Shown piece by piece: positions 1-7,424 of a stretch of 64,000 nt of DNA. The stretch covers positions 310,001-374,000 of the forward strand of contig CAVWNR010000003.1 of assembly GCA_963756525.1 (NCBI GenBank), given 5' to 3'. Positions within the stretch are counted from its first letter, which is position 1. The number at the start of each line of letters is the position of its first letter. This stretch comes from CAVWNR01 sp963756525. GTDB taxonomy: Bacteria; Actinomycetota; Actinomycetes; Mycobacteriales; Jatrophihabitantaceae. The translations under genes and the position numbers were made by a program. The notes beneath the pieces are model-generated. The model was given only the letters and a program-made list of their open reading frames with translations. It had not been told where the DNA came from and did not search any database.

Positions 1-2
1 TC

Positions 3-1115
3 AGACGCGAACGGGACGCTCGCCGAGCCGCCAAAGATCCCGTCCAGCTCGGGCTGGGCATCTCCACGTTCACCGAGATGTGCGGCCTGGCCCCGTCGCG
101 GGTGCTCGGCTCGCTCGACTACGGCGCCGGTGGGTGGGAGCACGCGCAGATCAGGATGCTGCCCACCGGCAAGGTCGAGGTGGTCACCGGGTCCAGCCCG
201 CACGGCCAGGGGCACGAGACGGCGTGGAGCCAGATCGTGGCCGACCAGCTCGGCGTGCCGTTCGAGGACGTCGAGGTGATCCACGGCGACACCCAGTCCT
301 CGCACAAGGGTCTGGACACCTACGGCTCGCGGTCGCTGGCCGTCGGCGGCATCGCCGTGGTGCAGGCCGCCGGCAAGGTGATCGAGAAGGCGCGCAAGGT
401 CGCCGCGCACATGCTCGAGGCGAGCGAGGACGACCTGGAGTTCTCCGGTGGCACGTTCAGCGTGCGCGGCGCGCCGGGCAGCGGCAAGACGATCCAGGAG
501 ATCGCGCTCGCGGTATTCGCGGCGCACGACCTGCCCGACGGCGTCGAGCCGTCGCTGGACTCCGACGCCACCTACGACCCGGAGAACTTCTCGTTCCCGC
601 ACGGCACCCACCTGTGCGCGGTCGACATCGACACCGAGACCGGGCGGGCGACGATCCGCAAGTACGTCTGCGTGGACGACGTGGGCGAGGTGGTGAACCC
701 GCTCATCGTCGAAGGCCAGGTGCACGGCGGGCTGGCGCAGGGCATCGCCCAGGCGCTGTACGAGGAGGCCGTCTACGACGCCGACGGCAACCTGACCACC
801 GGAACGTTCGTCGACTATCTGCTGCCGTCGGCCGCTGACCTGCCCTCGTTCACCACCGACCGCACGGTGACCCGTTCGACGACGAACCCGCTGGGCGTCA
901 AGGGGGTCGGAGAGGCCGGCACGATCGCGTCCACGCCGGCGGTCGTCAACGCGGTGGTCGACGCGCTGCGCCCGTTCGGCATCAACGACGTGCAGATGCC
1001 ATGCACGCCGGAACGGATCTGGCGCGCGGTCAGCCAAGGCGCGGAGAAGTCCGAGCGCGCCGCCGAGGGCACCGTCGCCTACGGCGGTGCCGCGACGGAG
1101 GGAGACAGACGATGA
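3..1115 (+). CDS. Molybdenum hydroxylase large subunit (CoxL/xanthine dehydrogenase family), 3' part
   Basis: This is the C-terminal ~370 residues of a molybdopterin-binding catalytic subunit of the CO/xanthine dehydrogenase family. The reading frame is open from base 3, so the gene starts before the window. Visible family segments include GLGISTFTEMCGLAPS at the left edge, GSSPHGQGHET, and GVGEAGTI near the C-terminus. The Glu of GVGEAGTI (codon 912-914) matches the active-site base of the family. The loop that separates true CO dehydrogenase (AYxCSFR, form I) from form II enzymes lies upstream and cannot be read, so the substrate is unknown. The stop overlaps the start of the FAD subunit gene (ATGA), and a CoxG-like gene follows, so this is the end of a cox-type operon. 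Confidence 0.9.
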   Translation, partial: RRERDARRAAKDPVQLGLGISTFTEMCGLAPSRVLGSLDYGAGGWEHAQIRMLPTGKVEVVTGSSPHGQGHETAWSQIVADQLGVPFEDVEVIHGDTQSSHKGLDTYGSRSLAVGGIAVVQAAGKVIEKARKVAAHMLEASEDDLEFSGGTFSVRGAPGSGKTIQEIALAVFAAHDLPDGVEPSLDSDATYDPENFSFPHGTHLCAVDIDTETGRATIRKYVCVDDVGEVVNPLIVEGQVHGGLAQGIAQALYEEAVYDADGNLTTGTFVDYLLPSAADLPSFTTDRTVTRSTTNPLGVKGVGEAGTIASTPAVVNAVVDALRPFGINDVQMPCTPERIWRAVSQGAEKSERAAEGTVAYGGAATEGDRR

Positions 1116-1969
1116 TTCCCGCGTCCTTCGAGTACGTCCGGCCGTCGTCGCTGAACGAGGCGGTGTCCGCGCTGGGCGCGGCCGGCGAGGACGGCAAGGT
1201 GCTCGCCGGCGGCCAGTCACTGCTGCCGGTACTGCGGCTGCGGCTCGCCTACCCGTCCACGCTCGTCGACCTCGGCGGCATCGACGAACTGCGCGGCGTG
1301 CGTGAAGACGGTGACGCGATCGTCGTCGGCGCGATGACCACGCACGCCGAGGTGGTCACCGATTCGCTTGTCCGCCAGCATGCGCCGCTGCTGGCGCAGG
1401 CCGCCGAGACGGTCGGCGACCGGCAGGTGCGCCACCTCGGCACGTTCGGTGGCTCGCTCTCGCACGCCGACCCGGCCGGCGACCTGCCGTCGGTCGCGCT
1501 GGCTCTCGACGCCGAAATGGTCGTCCAGGGCGCAGGCGGCGAGCGCACCGTCGCCGCGCGGGACTTCTTCGTCGACTACCTGACCACCGCGATGGAGCCG
1601 GGCGAGATCCTCACCGCCATCCGGATCCCGAAGCTGGGGGGCGGCTGGTCGACGCACTACGAGAAGTTCAACCGGGTGGCGCAGGCGTGGTCGATCGTGG
1701 CGGTCGCGGCGGCCGTGCGGCGGTCGAACGGCTCGATCGCCGAGGCCCGGGTGGCGCTGACGAACATGGACTCCACGCCGGTGCGGGCGAGCGCGGTCGA
1801 GTCGGCACTCGCCGGCGCCGACGCCAATGCCGAGGCGATCGGCGCGGCTGCCGACCACGCCGCGGAGGGCACCCACGCGCCCAGCGACCTGTCCGGGCAG
1901 GCCGACTACCGCAACCACCTGGCCACGGTGCTCACCCGGCGGGCGGTCACTGCCGCGGCCGGCTTGTAG
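1112..1969 (+). CDS. FAD-binding medium subunit of a CoxM/xanthine dehydrogenase-type enzyme
   Basis: A 285-residue protein with the layout of the FAD-binding electron-transfer subunit of molybdenum hydroxylases, which passes electrons between the [2Fe-2S] small subunit and acceptors. The two FAD pyrophosphate-contact motifs are present as AGGQS (residues 32-36) and TFGGS (111-115), as in CoxM proteins (AGGHS and TIGGS). Length is usual for the family. ATG at 1112 overlaps the stop of the large-subunit gene by 4 nt, implying translational coupling. No iron-sulfur small subunit follows, so it is presumably upstream of the window. The paired large subunit makes the family call firm; the substrate is not determined. 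Confidence 0.93.
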   Translation: MIPASFEYVRPSSLNEAVSALGAAGEDGKVLAGGQSLLPVLRLRLAYPSTLVDLGGIDELRGVREDGDAIVVGAMTTHAEVVTDSLVRQHAPLLAQAAETVGDRQVRHLGTFGGSLSHADPAGDLPSVALALDAEMVVQGAGGERTVAARDFFVDYLTTAMEPGEILTAIRIPKLGGGWSTHYEKFNRVAQAWSIVAVAAAVRRSNGSIAEARVALTNMDSTPVRASAVESALAGADANAEAIGAAADHAAEGTHAPSDLSGQADYRNHLATVLTRRAVTAAAGL

Positions 1970-1972
1970 GGT
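1967..1972 (+). promoter_or_regulatory. -10-like hexamer TAGGGT, possible leaderless start of the CoxG-like gene
   Basis: TAGGGT fits the TANNNT actinobacterial -10 pattern and ends 6 nt before the ATG at 1979. There is no Shine-Dalgarno sequence. It overlaps the stop codon of the preceding gene. This suggests an internal leaderless transcript for the CoxG-like gene, although read-through from the operon is equally possible. Confidence 0.35.
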
Positions 1973-1978
1973 CGCACG

Positions 1979-2836
1979 ATGCAGCTCGAACACTCCTTCA
2001 CCGTCCCGGTCGCCGTCGACGAGGCCTGGCAGGTGCTCCTCGACATCCGACGCATCGCCCCGTGCATGCCGGGTGCCGCGGTCGACAGCGTCGACGGCGA
2101 CGACTTCACCGGGACGGTAAAGGTGAAGCTCGGCCCGATCGGGCTCACCTACAAGGGAAAGGCCAGCTTCGTCGAGAAGGACGAGGCGGCGCACCGCGCG
2201 GTCATCGACGCGCAGGGGAAGGATTCGCGGGGCAACGGGACGGCGTCGGCGAAGGTCACCGCCACGCTGCAGGGGCAGGGCGAGGAGACCAAGGTCGACG
2301 TCCGCACCGACCTGTCGATCACCGGCAAGCCGGCGCAGTTCGGGCGCGGTGTCATGGTCGACGTCGGGAACAAGCTGATCGGGCAGTTCGCCGACTGCCT
2401 GGCCGGCAAGCTCGCCGCCAAGGAGCCGGAGCCGACCGAATCGCAGGCTTCGGAGGCGGCGCCCGAGTCTGCCGCGACGGCGCCCGAGTCAGCCGCCGCG
2501 ACGGCGCCCGCAGCCCCGTCGAACGGCGCCGCACCCGCCGCTGCCCCCGCTCAGGTGACCGCTCCGACGGCGATGGTCATGCCGTCCGCTCCGGCGCCGA
2601 GCGACCGGACCGCCGCTGAGCCCGCCGCTGGGCCCGCCGCTGAGCCCGCCGCTGAGCCCGCCGCTGAGGAGGAACCGGCGGCGGCCGGGCGGCGCAGCGC
2701 GCCTGCGGAGCCCGAGCCGATCCAGCTGGTGACCTCGGCCGGGCCGGCCGTGCTCAAGCGGCTCGCTCCCGTCGCCGGCGGTCTGGTGCTGCTGATCGGG
2801 CTGCTGAGCCTGCTCCGCCGCCGTCGCAAGCACTGA
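1979..2836 (+). CDS. CoxG-type SRPBCC protein with Ala/Pro/Glu linker and C-terminal membrane anchor
   Basis: 285 residues. Residues 1 to about 150 form a CoxG-like SRPBCC domain (start MQLEHSFTVPV, then WQVLLDIRRIAPCMPGA). In Oligotropha, CoxG helps recruit CO dehydrogenase to the membrane. The domain is followed by ~100 residues rich in Ala, Pro and Glu with a near-perfect AAEP/AAGP repeat (coded by tandem GCCGCTGAGCCC units at about 2610-2670). A single hydrophobic helix (about residues 258-278) and a basic RRRRK tail suggest anchoring at the inner face of the membrane. The gene follows coxM by 9 nt and ends inside a strong palindrome. The linker repeat may vary in length between strains. 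The family call is firm; the anchoring role is inferred from the known protein. Confidence 0.85.
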   Translation: MQLEHSFTVPVAVDEAWQVLLDIRRIAPCMPGAAVDSVDGDDFTGTVKVKLGPIGLTYKGKASFVEKDEAAHRAVIDAQGKDSRGNGTASAKVTATLQGQGEETKVDVRTDLSITGKPAQFGRGVMVDVGNKLIGQFADCLAGKLAAKEPEPTESQASEAAPESAATAPESAAATAPAAPSNGAAPAAAPAQVTAPTAMVMPSAPAPSDRTAAEPAAGPAAEPAAEPAAEEEPAAAGRRSAPAEPEPIQLVTSAGPAVLKRLAPVAGGLVLLIGLLSLLRRRRKH

Positions 2837-2885
2837 TCACGACCCGCTGACCCGTCGTGCGCGACGGGTGAGCGGGTCATGATCA
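2834..2885. terminator. Palindrome between convergent genes (candidate bidirectional terminator)
   Basis: Two 24-nt arms (2834-2857 and 2862-2885) pair with only two mismatches around the 4-nt loop TGCG. The left arm begins with the TGA stop of the CoxG-like gene; the right arm ends with the TGA stop (TCA on this strand) of the minus-strand AbiEi/DUF559 gene. There is no T-tract, as is common for actinobacterial terminators. It would serve both convergent transcripts. Confidence 0.7.
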
Positions 2886-3800
2886 GCTCACGAGCCGCGC
2901 TCGACCGTCCAGCCACGCCGCGATCCCGGCCACGAACCGCTGCGGATGGGCCCGGATGAACGCGGGCCGGCGGTGCACGACACTGAAGCCGAGCGTCTGC
3001 AGCTCGAGATCCCGATCCAGCGTGGCATCGAGGTCGGCTGGGTCGTCGAGGTGGTGGGCGTCGCTGTCGATCTCGAGGACCGCGCGCAGCTGCCGCCACA
3101 GGAAGTCAGCGACAAGGTACCGGCCGCGGGGAAGCGCGATCCGGGCATTCTGCTCGAAGGTCGGCAGACCGGCACCTCGCATCAGCCGTGCCGCGCGCGC
3201 CTCCGGCGCCGACCATGCCCCGGCTGTCACCTCGTCGATCGCTCGCCGGAGGAATCCGCTGCCGTTGCGCGGACCGGCGGCCAGTTCGCCGGCGAGTTCG
3301 CCGATCGTGCAGAACCGGCGCCGGACCGCCTGCGCGACGACGGCACGGACGTGGTCCAGCTCGCCGGCTTGCAGGCAATGATCGGCAACCGCACGGGCCG
3401 CCGGCGCCCGCGCAGGACCCGGGCCGAGGTCGCGTTCCGGAAGCCGGCCTGTGCGGCGCAGCTCGACCCAGCGCGTCGATCGTGCCCGGGTGGACCGGGG
3501 CACGAGCACCAACACCCGGTCTGGGCGCGGCACGCTCGGCAGCCCGGCATCGCAAAGGACCGCTGCCCCGGAAAGCAGCGAGCCCCGCCCGGCGAATGCC
3601 AACGCCGCGTCCAGCCGATCGCGCCAGGTGAGCGTGTCGACCGTGAGGTACGTGCGGGGCAGCACCCGCCGCCACTGCCCGCTGCGCAGCCGCCGCTCGA
3701 TCATTGCGACGGTGAGACCACGCGAAAGCGCGTCGGTCCGACCGATAACGCGCGGCAGCGCGGTCGGGTCGAGCAGCGGCACCAGTTCGTCGAGATCCAT
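2883..3800 (-). CDS. AbiEi-like N-terminal / DUF559 (Vsr-like nuclease fold) protein, copy 1
   Basis: 305 residues from ATG 3800. The N-terminus resembles the winged-helix region of AbiEi-type antitoxins (about residues 15-50, with RLRSGQWRRVLPRTYL). The C-terminal ~100 residues look like DUF559, a very-short-patch-repair/PD-(D/E)XK-type nuclease fold: VADFLWRQLRAVLEIDSDAHH carries the expected D and E-x-D positions. No partner toxin gene lies next to it, so it is not a standard AbiE pair. A longer start at 3929 exists, but the 3800 start gives exactly the length of the paralogue at 53408-54325, and both share a conserved leader just upstream. Possible roles are DNA cleavage/repair or solitary defence; none is shown. 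Confidence 0.75.
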   Translation of the reverse strand: MDLDELVPLLDPTALPRVIGRTDALSRGLTVAMIERRLRSGQWRRVLPRTYLTVDTLTWRDRLDAALAFAGRGSLLSGAAVLCDAGLPSVPRPDRVLVLVPRSTRARSTRWVELRRTGRLPERDLGPGPARAPAARAVADHCLQAGELDHVRAVVAQAVRRRFCTIGELAGELAAGPRNGSGFLRRAIDEVTAGAWSAPEARAARLMRGAGLPTFEQNARIALPRGRYLVADFLWRQLRAVLEIDSDAHHLDDPADLDATLDRDLELQTLGFSVVHRRPAFIRAHPQRFVAGIAAWLDGRARLVS

Positions 3801-3861
3801 GGGTTCGATGCTGGCCGAACCATCCCGGGCGCCGGAAGCACTCGCGAAGATCTGTGGATAA
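3801..3861 (-). promoter_or_regulatory. Conserved leader of AbiEi/DUF559 copy 1, with DnaA-box-like TTATCCACA
   Basis: Read on the minus strand, the leader runs TTATCCACAGATC, then 34 nt, then CCAGCATCG, 5 nt and ATG. The paralogue at 53408 has the same CCACAGATC and CCAGCATCG blocks separated by 33 nt. TTATCCACA (3852-3860) is a perfect DnaA-box consensus, although a link with DnaA is only a sequence match. The conserved spacing suggests a promoter or operator specific to this gene family. Confidence 0.45.
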
Positions 3862-3950
3862 CGCGACCACCGGGCAAGATCACGGCCCTCGTGCCCGTCG
3901 CCGCTGACCGGTCCGCGCGCCATGATCACGGGACGTATGTGCCCACGGCC

Positions 3951-4766
3951 TCAGGGCAGCTGGAACGGCGGCGGCAGCTCGTCGTACAGGCTGGCGCAGC
4001 CGCAGTCGCCCTGCTCGGCCGGCAGCCGCTCGATGGTGGCGACGAGCAACTCGCGCAAGCGAGGCAGGTTCGCCGCGAACTGTGCCAGCACCTCGGCGTG
4101 CGTCACGCCTTGGCCGGCCTGCACGCCGGCGTCCAGGTCGGTGACCAGAGCAAGGGTCGTGTAGCAGAGCGCGAGCTCGCGGGCCAGCACCGCCTCCGGC
4201 ATGCCGGTCATTCCGATGATCGTTGCGCCGGCGCGCTGCCACTCCAGCGACTCGGCGCGCGTGGAGAACCGCGGCCCGTTTATCACGACCAGCGTGGCGA
4301 TATCGGTCAGCTCGAGACCTATCGAGGACGCGCCGGCGCCGGCCGCCGCACGTCCGCGGGGGCAGTACGGGTCGGCGAACGGAACGTGCACCACGCCGGC
4401 GCCGTCGCGCACGAACGTCGCGGGCCGGCCGTATGTCCGGTCGATGAGCTGGTCGGGAATCACCAGCGAGCCGGCGCCGAGCCCGGCCCGCAACGAGCCG
4501 ACCGCGGAGAGCGCCACGACCTGCCGCGCGCCGAGCGAACGCAGCGCCCACAGGTTCGCCCGGTACGCAACCGCGTGCGGCGCGAAGCGGTGGTCGTGCG
4601 CGTGCCGGGGTAGGAACGCCACGCGCCGCCCGGCGAGGATGCCGACCGCCGGCGGCTCGCTCGGCGCGCCGTAGGGGGTGTCGACGGCAACCGGCTCGGC
4701 GTCGTCGAGCAGCGAGTAGAAGCCGGAACCGCCGATGACGCCGACGTCGGCGAGCGCATCCGTCAT
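3951..4766 (-). CDS. mtnP: S-methyl-5'-thioadenosine phosphorylase
   Basis: 271 residues from ATG 4766. It cleaves methylthioadenosine with phosphate to adenine and methylthioribose-1-phosphate, a by-product recycling step of polyamine or S-adenosylmethionine metabolism. Recognisable segments are GVIGGSGFY at the N-terminus (phosphate loop), PRHAHDHRFAPHAV, and GPRFSTRAES, which is diagnostic of the MTAP family. MTGMPEAVLARE matches the nucleoside-binding region. Family length is 260-290. A TACCGT hexamer ends 8 nt upstream of the ATG, so the gene may be leaderless. It is divergent from the small exported protein gene. A related purine nucleoside phosphorylase specificity cannot be excluded. 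Confidence 0.88.
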   Translation of the reverse strand: MTDALADVGVIGGSGFYSLLDDAEPVAVDTPYGAPSEPPAVGILAGRRVAFLPRHAHDHRFAPHAVAYRANLWALRSLGARQVVALSAVGSLRAGLGAGSLVIPDQLIDRTYGRPATFVRDGAGVVHVPFADPYCPRGRAAAGAGASSIGLELTDIATLVVINGPRFSTRAESLEWQRAGATIIGMTGMPEAVLARELALCYTTLALVTDLDAGVQAGQGVTHAEVLAQFAANLPRLRELLVATIERLPAEQGDCGCASLYDELPPPFQLP

Positions 4767-4774
4767 AGGCTCGA

Positions 4775-4780
4775 ACGGTA
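4775..4780 (-). promoter_or_regulatory. -10-like TACCGT upstream of mtnP
   Basis: On the minus strand TACCGT (TANNNT type) is followed by 8 nt and the mtnP ATG, with no Shine-Dalgarno sequence. This is compatible with a leaderless mtnP transcript. Confidence 0.4.
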
Positions 4781-4834
4781 GCGGCCCGACCGTCGTGGCC
4801 CGCCGCCCGGCGAAGCGGGGACCCGAACGAAACC

Positions 4835-4863
4835 TTGACATGTGGCAGCGGCGGCTCTGATCT
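4835..4863 (+). promoter_or_regulatory. Candidate promoter TTGACA-N17-TGATCT
   Basis: A perfect -35 hexamer TTGACA (4835-4840) and a -10-like TGATCT (4858-4863) are 17 nt apart, 47 nt upstream of the ATG at 4911. The gene also has a good ribosome site (AAAGGAGC), so this one should be expressed with a leader. Confidence 0.5.
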
Positions 4864-4910
4864 GGCTGCACCAACCTGGTAGCTGACCACAACGACAAAG
4901 GAGCACCGAT

Positions 4911-5384
4911 ATGTGGAAGAAGATCGCGGCTGCCGGCATCGCCGGCGCGGCGGCCCTCGGCGGAGGCGCAGCGGCCCTCGCCGCCACCACCAGCCCGTCC
5001 ACGCCGAGCCAGCCGGCGCCGTCCAGCACGAGCAGCGCGAAGGCGAAGGCACATCATCACGCGGCGGCACTGACCCGGCTCAAGAGCCTCGAGCACGCCG
5101 AGTGGGTGACCGGCAACGGAACCAAGAACGTGACGCACGATGCCATCAAGGGCACGGTGAGCGCGATCAGCCCGTCGTCGGTCGTGGTGAAGGCCGCGGA
5201 CGGGACGAGCATGACGTTCCGGCTCGACGCGCAGACCAAGCTGGTGCTGCGCGAGAACGGCAAGGGCTCGGCCAAGAAGGGCACGGCGAGCGAGGTGAAG
5301 GTGAACGACCACGTCCTCGTCGGCGGCACCAAGAGCGGGTCGACGATCACCGCGCAGCGCCTGCTCGACACCGGCGCCAAGTAG
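4911..5384 (+). CDS. Small exported protein of unknown function, DUF5666-like
   Basis: 157 residues. The N-terminus MWKKIAAAGIAGAAALGGG is a Sec-type signal sequence, probably cleaved near LAA-TTS. A Ser/Pro/Thr-rich linker follows, then a compact domain from about residue 75 (IKGTVSAISPSSVVVKAADG ... VNDHVLVGG) that resembles the small beta-barrel DUF5666 domain seen in exported bacterial proteins. A strong ribosome site (AAAGGAGC, 7 nt before ATG) and a TTGACA promoter suggest good expression. No enzymatic motif is visible. It is followed by a 16-bp perfect hairpin before the next gene. Confidence 0.75.
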   Translation: MWKKIAAAGIAGAAALGGGAAALAATTSPSTPSQPAPSSTSSAKAKAHHHAAALTRLKSLEHAEWVTGNGTKNVTHDAIKGTVSAISPSSVVVKAADGTSMTFRLDAQTKLVLRENGKGSAKKGTASEVKVNDHVLVGGTKSGSTITAQRLLDTGAK

Positions 5385-5396
5385 CCCGCCCGACTA

Positions 5397-5437
5397 CCCT
5401 GGCTACCGCGCCCGACCGAGTGGCGCGGTAGCCAGGG
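5397..5437 (+). promoter_or_regulatory. 16-bp perfect hairpin overlapping the Shine-Dalgarno of the next gene
   Basis: Arms 5397-5412 and 5422-5437 are perfect inverted repeats (CCCTGGCTACCGCGCC and its complement) around a 9-nt loop. The distal arm ends in CCAGGG, part of the AGGGAG ribosome site (5434-5439) of the acyl-CoA dehydrogenase. It may terminate the upstream transcript and would also mask the ribosome site in any read-through mRNA. Confidence 0.6.
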
Positions 5438-5444
5438 AGTGGTG

Positions 5445-6602
5445 ATGAAGCGCCGGCACTTCGACCCCGAGCAGCAGGCATTCGGCGAGGCCGTCCGTGG
5501 CTTCCTGGAGAAGGAGGTCGTGCCGCACTACCTCGACTGGGAGCGCGACGGGATCGCCCCGCGGGAGGTGTTCACCGCGGCCGGACGCAGCGGATTTCTC
5601 GGCATGGCCGTGCCCGAGCAGTACGGCGGCGGCGGGATCAGCGACTTCCGGTTCAACCAGGCGCTCGACGAGCAGGTGGCACTCGCCGGGGTCACCGGCG
5701 CCGGGCTCGGCATCGTATTGCACAACGACACCTGCCTGCCGTACTTCCTCTCCTTCTGCAACGACGAGCAGAAGCAACGTTGGCTGCCCGGCATCGTCAG
5801 CGGCGAACTGATCACCGCGGTGGCGATGACCGAGCCCGGCTGCGGCTCCGACCTCGCCGGCATCCGGACGACCGCCCGCAGAGTGTCCAGTGACGGCGAC
5901 GACTATTACCTTGTCAACGGTGCGAAGACGTTCATCACGAACGGCATCAACTGCGACCTGGTGATTACCGCCGTGCGCACCGGCGAGGACCGGCACGGCG
6001 GGATGTCGCTGGTGATCGTCGAGCGCGGCATGCCCGGATTCGAGCGCGGCCGCAACCTCGACAAACTCGGCCTGCACAGCCAGGACACCGCAGAGCTGTC
6101 GTTCAACGACGTCCACGTCCCGGTCGCCAACCTGCTCGGCGACGAGGGCCAAGGCTTCGCACAGCTCACCCAGAAGCTGCCGCAGGAGCGGATGTCGCTC
6201 GCCGTCTCGGCGCTGGCCGAGGCGCGGGCCGCGCTGGACAACACGCTGCGCTACGTGAAGGAGCGCAAGGCGTTCGGCACGTCGGTCGGCTCGTTCCAGA
6301 ACACCAAGTTCGTGCTGGCCGAGATCGCCACGGAGGTCGACATCGCGCAGACCTTCGTCGACACCTGTGTCGACCGGCTCAACGAGGGCGAGCTGACACC
6401 CGTGGACGCCGCGAAGGCCAAATGGTGGTGCAGCGAGCTGCAGGGGCGGGTCGTCGATCGCTGCCTGCAGCTGCACGGCGGCTACGGCTACATGATGGAG
6501 TACCCGATCGCCCGGGCCTACGCCGACGCACGGGTGACTCGGATTTACGGCGGCACCACGGAGATCCTCAAGAGCGTGGTCTCCAAGTCGCTCGGTCTAT
6601 GA
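5445..6602 (+). CDS. Acyl-CoA dehydrogenase family protein
   Basis: 385 residues from ATG 5445 (AGGGAG ends 5 nt upstream; a GTG at 5439 would overlap that site). An FAD-dependent alpha,beta-dehydrogenase of acyl-CoA thioesters. It shows all three acyl-CoA dehydrogenase domains: an N-terminal helical part, a middle beta domain with AMTEPGCGSDLAGI, and a C-terminal helical part with YVKERKAFG and LHGGYGYMMEYP. The C-terminal signature reads RIYGGTTEI; the catalytic Glu of medium/short-chain enzymes (YEGT) is Gly here, so the base, if any, is elsewhere, as in isovaleryl or long-chain types. Substrate unknown. It overlaps maf by 4 nt (ATGA). Confidence 0.9.
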   Translation: MKRRHFDPEQQAFGEAVRGFLEKEVVPHYLDWERDGIAPREVFTAAGRSGFLGMAVPEQYGGGGISDFRFNQALDEQVALAGVTGAGLGIVLHNDTCLPYFLSFCNDEQKQRWLPGIVSGELITAVAMTEPGCGSDLAGIRTTARRVSSDGDDYYLVNGAKTFITNGINCDLVITAVRTGEDRHGGMSLVIVERGMPGFERGRNLDKLGLHSQDTAELSFNDVHVPVANLLGDEGQGFAQLTQKLPQERMSLAVSALAEARAALDNTLRYVKERKAFGTSVGSFQNTKFVLAEIATEVDIAQTFVDTCVDRLNEGELTPVDAAKAKWWCSELQGRVVDRCLQLHGGYGYMMEYPIARAYADARVTRIYGGTTEILKSVVSKSLGL

Positions 6603-7240
6603 CGGATGCTCGCCACGTGCGGTTCGTCCTCGCCTCAGCGTCGCCGGCCCGGCTAGCCACGCTGCGGGCGGCCGGGGTCCAGCCGGAGGTGATCGTCAGC
6701 GGTGTGGACGAGCGTGCCGTCACCGCCGCCGACGCATCTGGACTGGTCCGGGCGCTCGCCCTGGCCAAGGCCGACGCGGTCGCGGCCGGTGTCGAGCGCG
6801 ACGCGCTGGTGCTCGGCTGCGACTCGCTGCTCGAGTTCGGTGGTGAAGCGCTGGGCAAGCCGTCCGGCGCGGAGGAGGCCGCACTGCGCTGGAAGGCGAT
6901 GCGCGGACGCTCCGGGGTGCTGCACACCGGCCACGCCCTGCTCACGGTGACGGCGGGGGTGGTGGCGCGGCGCGCTGTTGCGGTGGCCTGCACGACGGTC
7001 CGTTTCGCCGAGATCGACGACGCGGAGCTCACTGCCTACCTGGCGACCGGCGAGCCGCTGGCCGTGGCCGGAGCGTTCACCATCGACGGGCTGGGCGGCT
7101 GGTTCGTCGAGGCGGTCGACGGCGACCACCACAACGTGGTCGGGTTGTCGTTGCCGCTGCTGCGCCGGATGCTGCGCGACGCCGGCGTCACCCTCGCCGA
7201 CCTGGGCTATCCGGATCCAGCGTCGGGAGCGGACGGGTAA
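6599..7240 (+). CDS. maf: Maf-family nucleoside triphosphate pyrophosphatase
   Basis: 213 residues, starting at the ATG that overlaps the preceding stop. Maf proteins hydrolyse (d)NTPs, including modified ones, to the monophosphate and pyrophosphate, cleaning the nucleotide pool and affecting septation. The N-terminal substrate loop is LASASPARL (family LASxSPRR), followed by VLGCDSLLEFGGEALGKP (catalytic Asp region) and the central GRSGVLHTGHAL. In actinobacteria maf commonly sits beside acyl-CoA carboxylase genes, as here, where it converges on accE. Length is typical. Confidence 0.92.
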   Translation: MTDARHVRFVLASASPARLATLRAAGVQPEVIVSGVDERAVTAADASGLVRALALAKADAVAAGVERDALVLGCDSLLEFGGEALGKPSGAEEAALRWKAMRGRSGVLHTGHALLTVTAGVVARRAVAVACTTVRFAEIDDAELTAYLATGEPLAVAGAFTIDGLGGWFVEAVDGDHHNVVGLSLPLLRRMLRDAGVTLADLGYPDPASGADG

Positions 7241-7247
7241 CGCCCCG

Positions 7248-7424
7248 TCAGCGCGGCGGGGGGTGCGGGATCTGGGTGTGCCGCAGGGCCGCCAGCCGGC
7301 CGGCGCGCCAGCGCTCGTAGCGGTCGCCCGCGGCGGCCTGGTCGGGCGCCGGCGTCCGGTCGGCCAGCGCCGCAAGCAGCGCGGCGATCTCCTCGGCGTT
7401 GGCCCCGCCGCGCACCTCGATCAC
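7248..7424 (-). CDS. accE: Acyl-CoA carboxylase epsilon subunit
   Basis: A 58-residue protein starting at GTG 7424, which overlaps the TGA of the beta-subunit gene (GTGA). Translation begins MIEVRGGANAEEIAALLAAL and contains YERWRAGRLAALR, the two short conserved blocks of AccE proteins. These small subunits stabilise actinobacterial acyl-CoA carboxylase complexes. Position directly downstream of the beta subunit and converging on maf is the usual actinobacterial arrangement. It is easily missed because of its size. Confidence 0.85.
   Translation of the reverse strand: MIEVRGGANAEEIAALLAALADRTPAPDQAAAGDRYERWRAGRLAALRHTQIPHPPPR

Noticed and set aside
3..1115. Form I carbon monoxide dehydrogenase
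   Set aside because: The diagnostic active-site loop is upstream of the window, so CO oxidation cannot be claimed.
2883..3800. Complete AbiE toxin-antitoxin pair
   Set aside because: Only the AbiEi-like/DUF559 protein is present; no AbiEii nucleotidyltransferase lies on either side, nor beside copy 2.
2946..4613. Plus-strand frame of about 555 codons spanning the AbiEi/DUF559 and mtnP genes
   Set aside because: It crosses two supported minus-strand genes and an intergenic region, and reads as low-complexity basic sequence.
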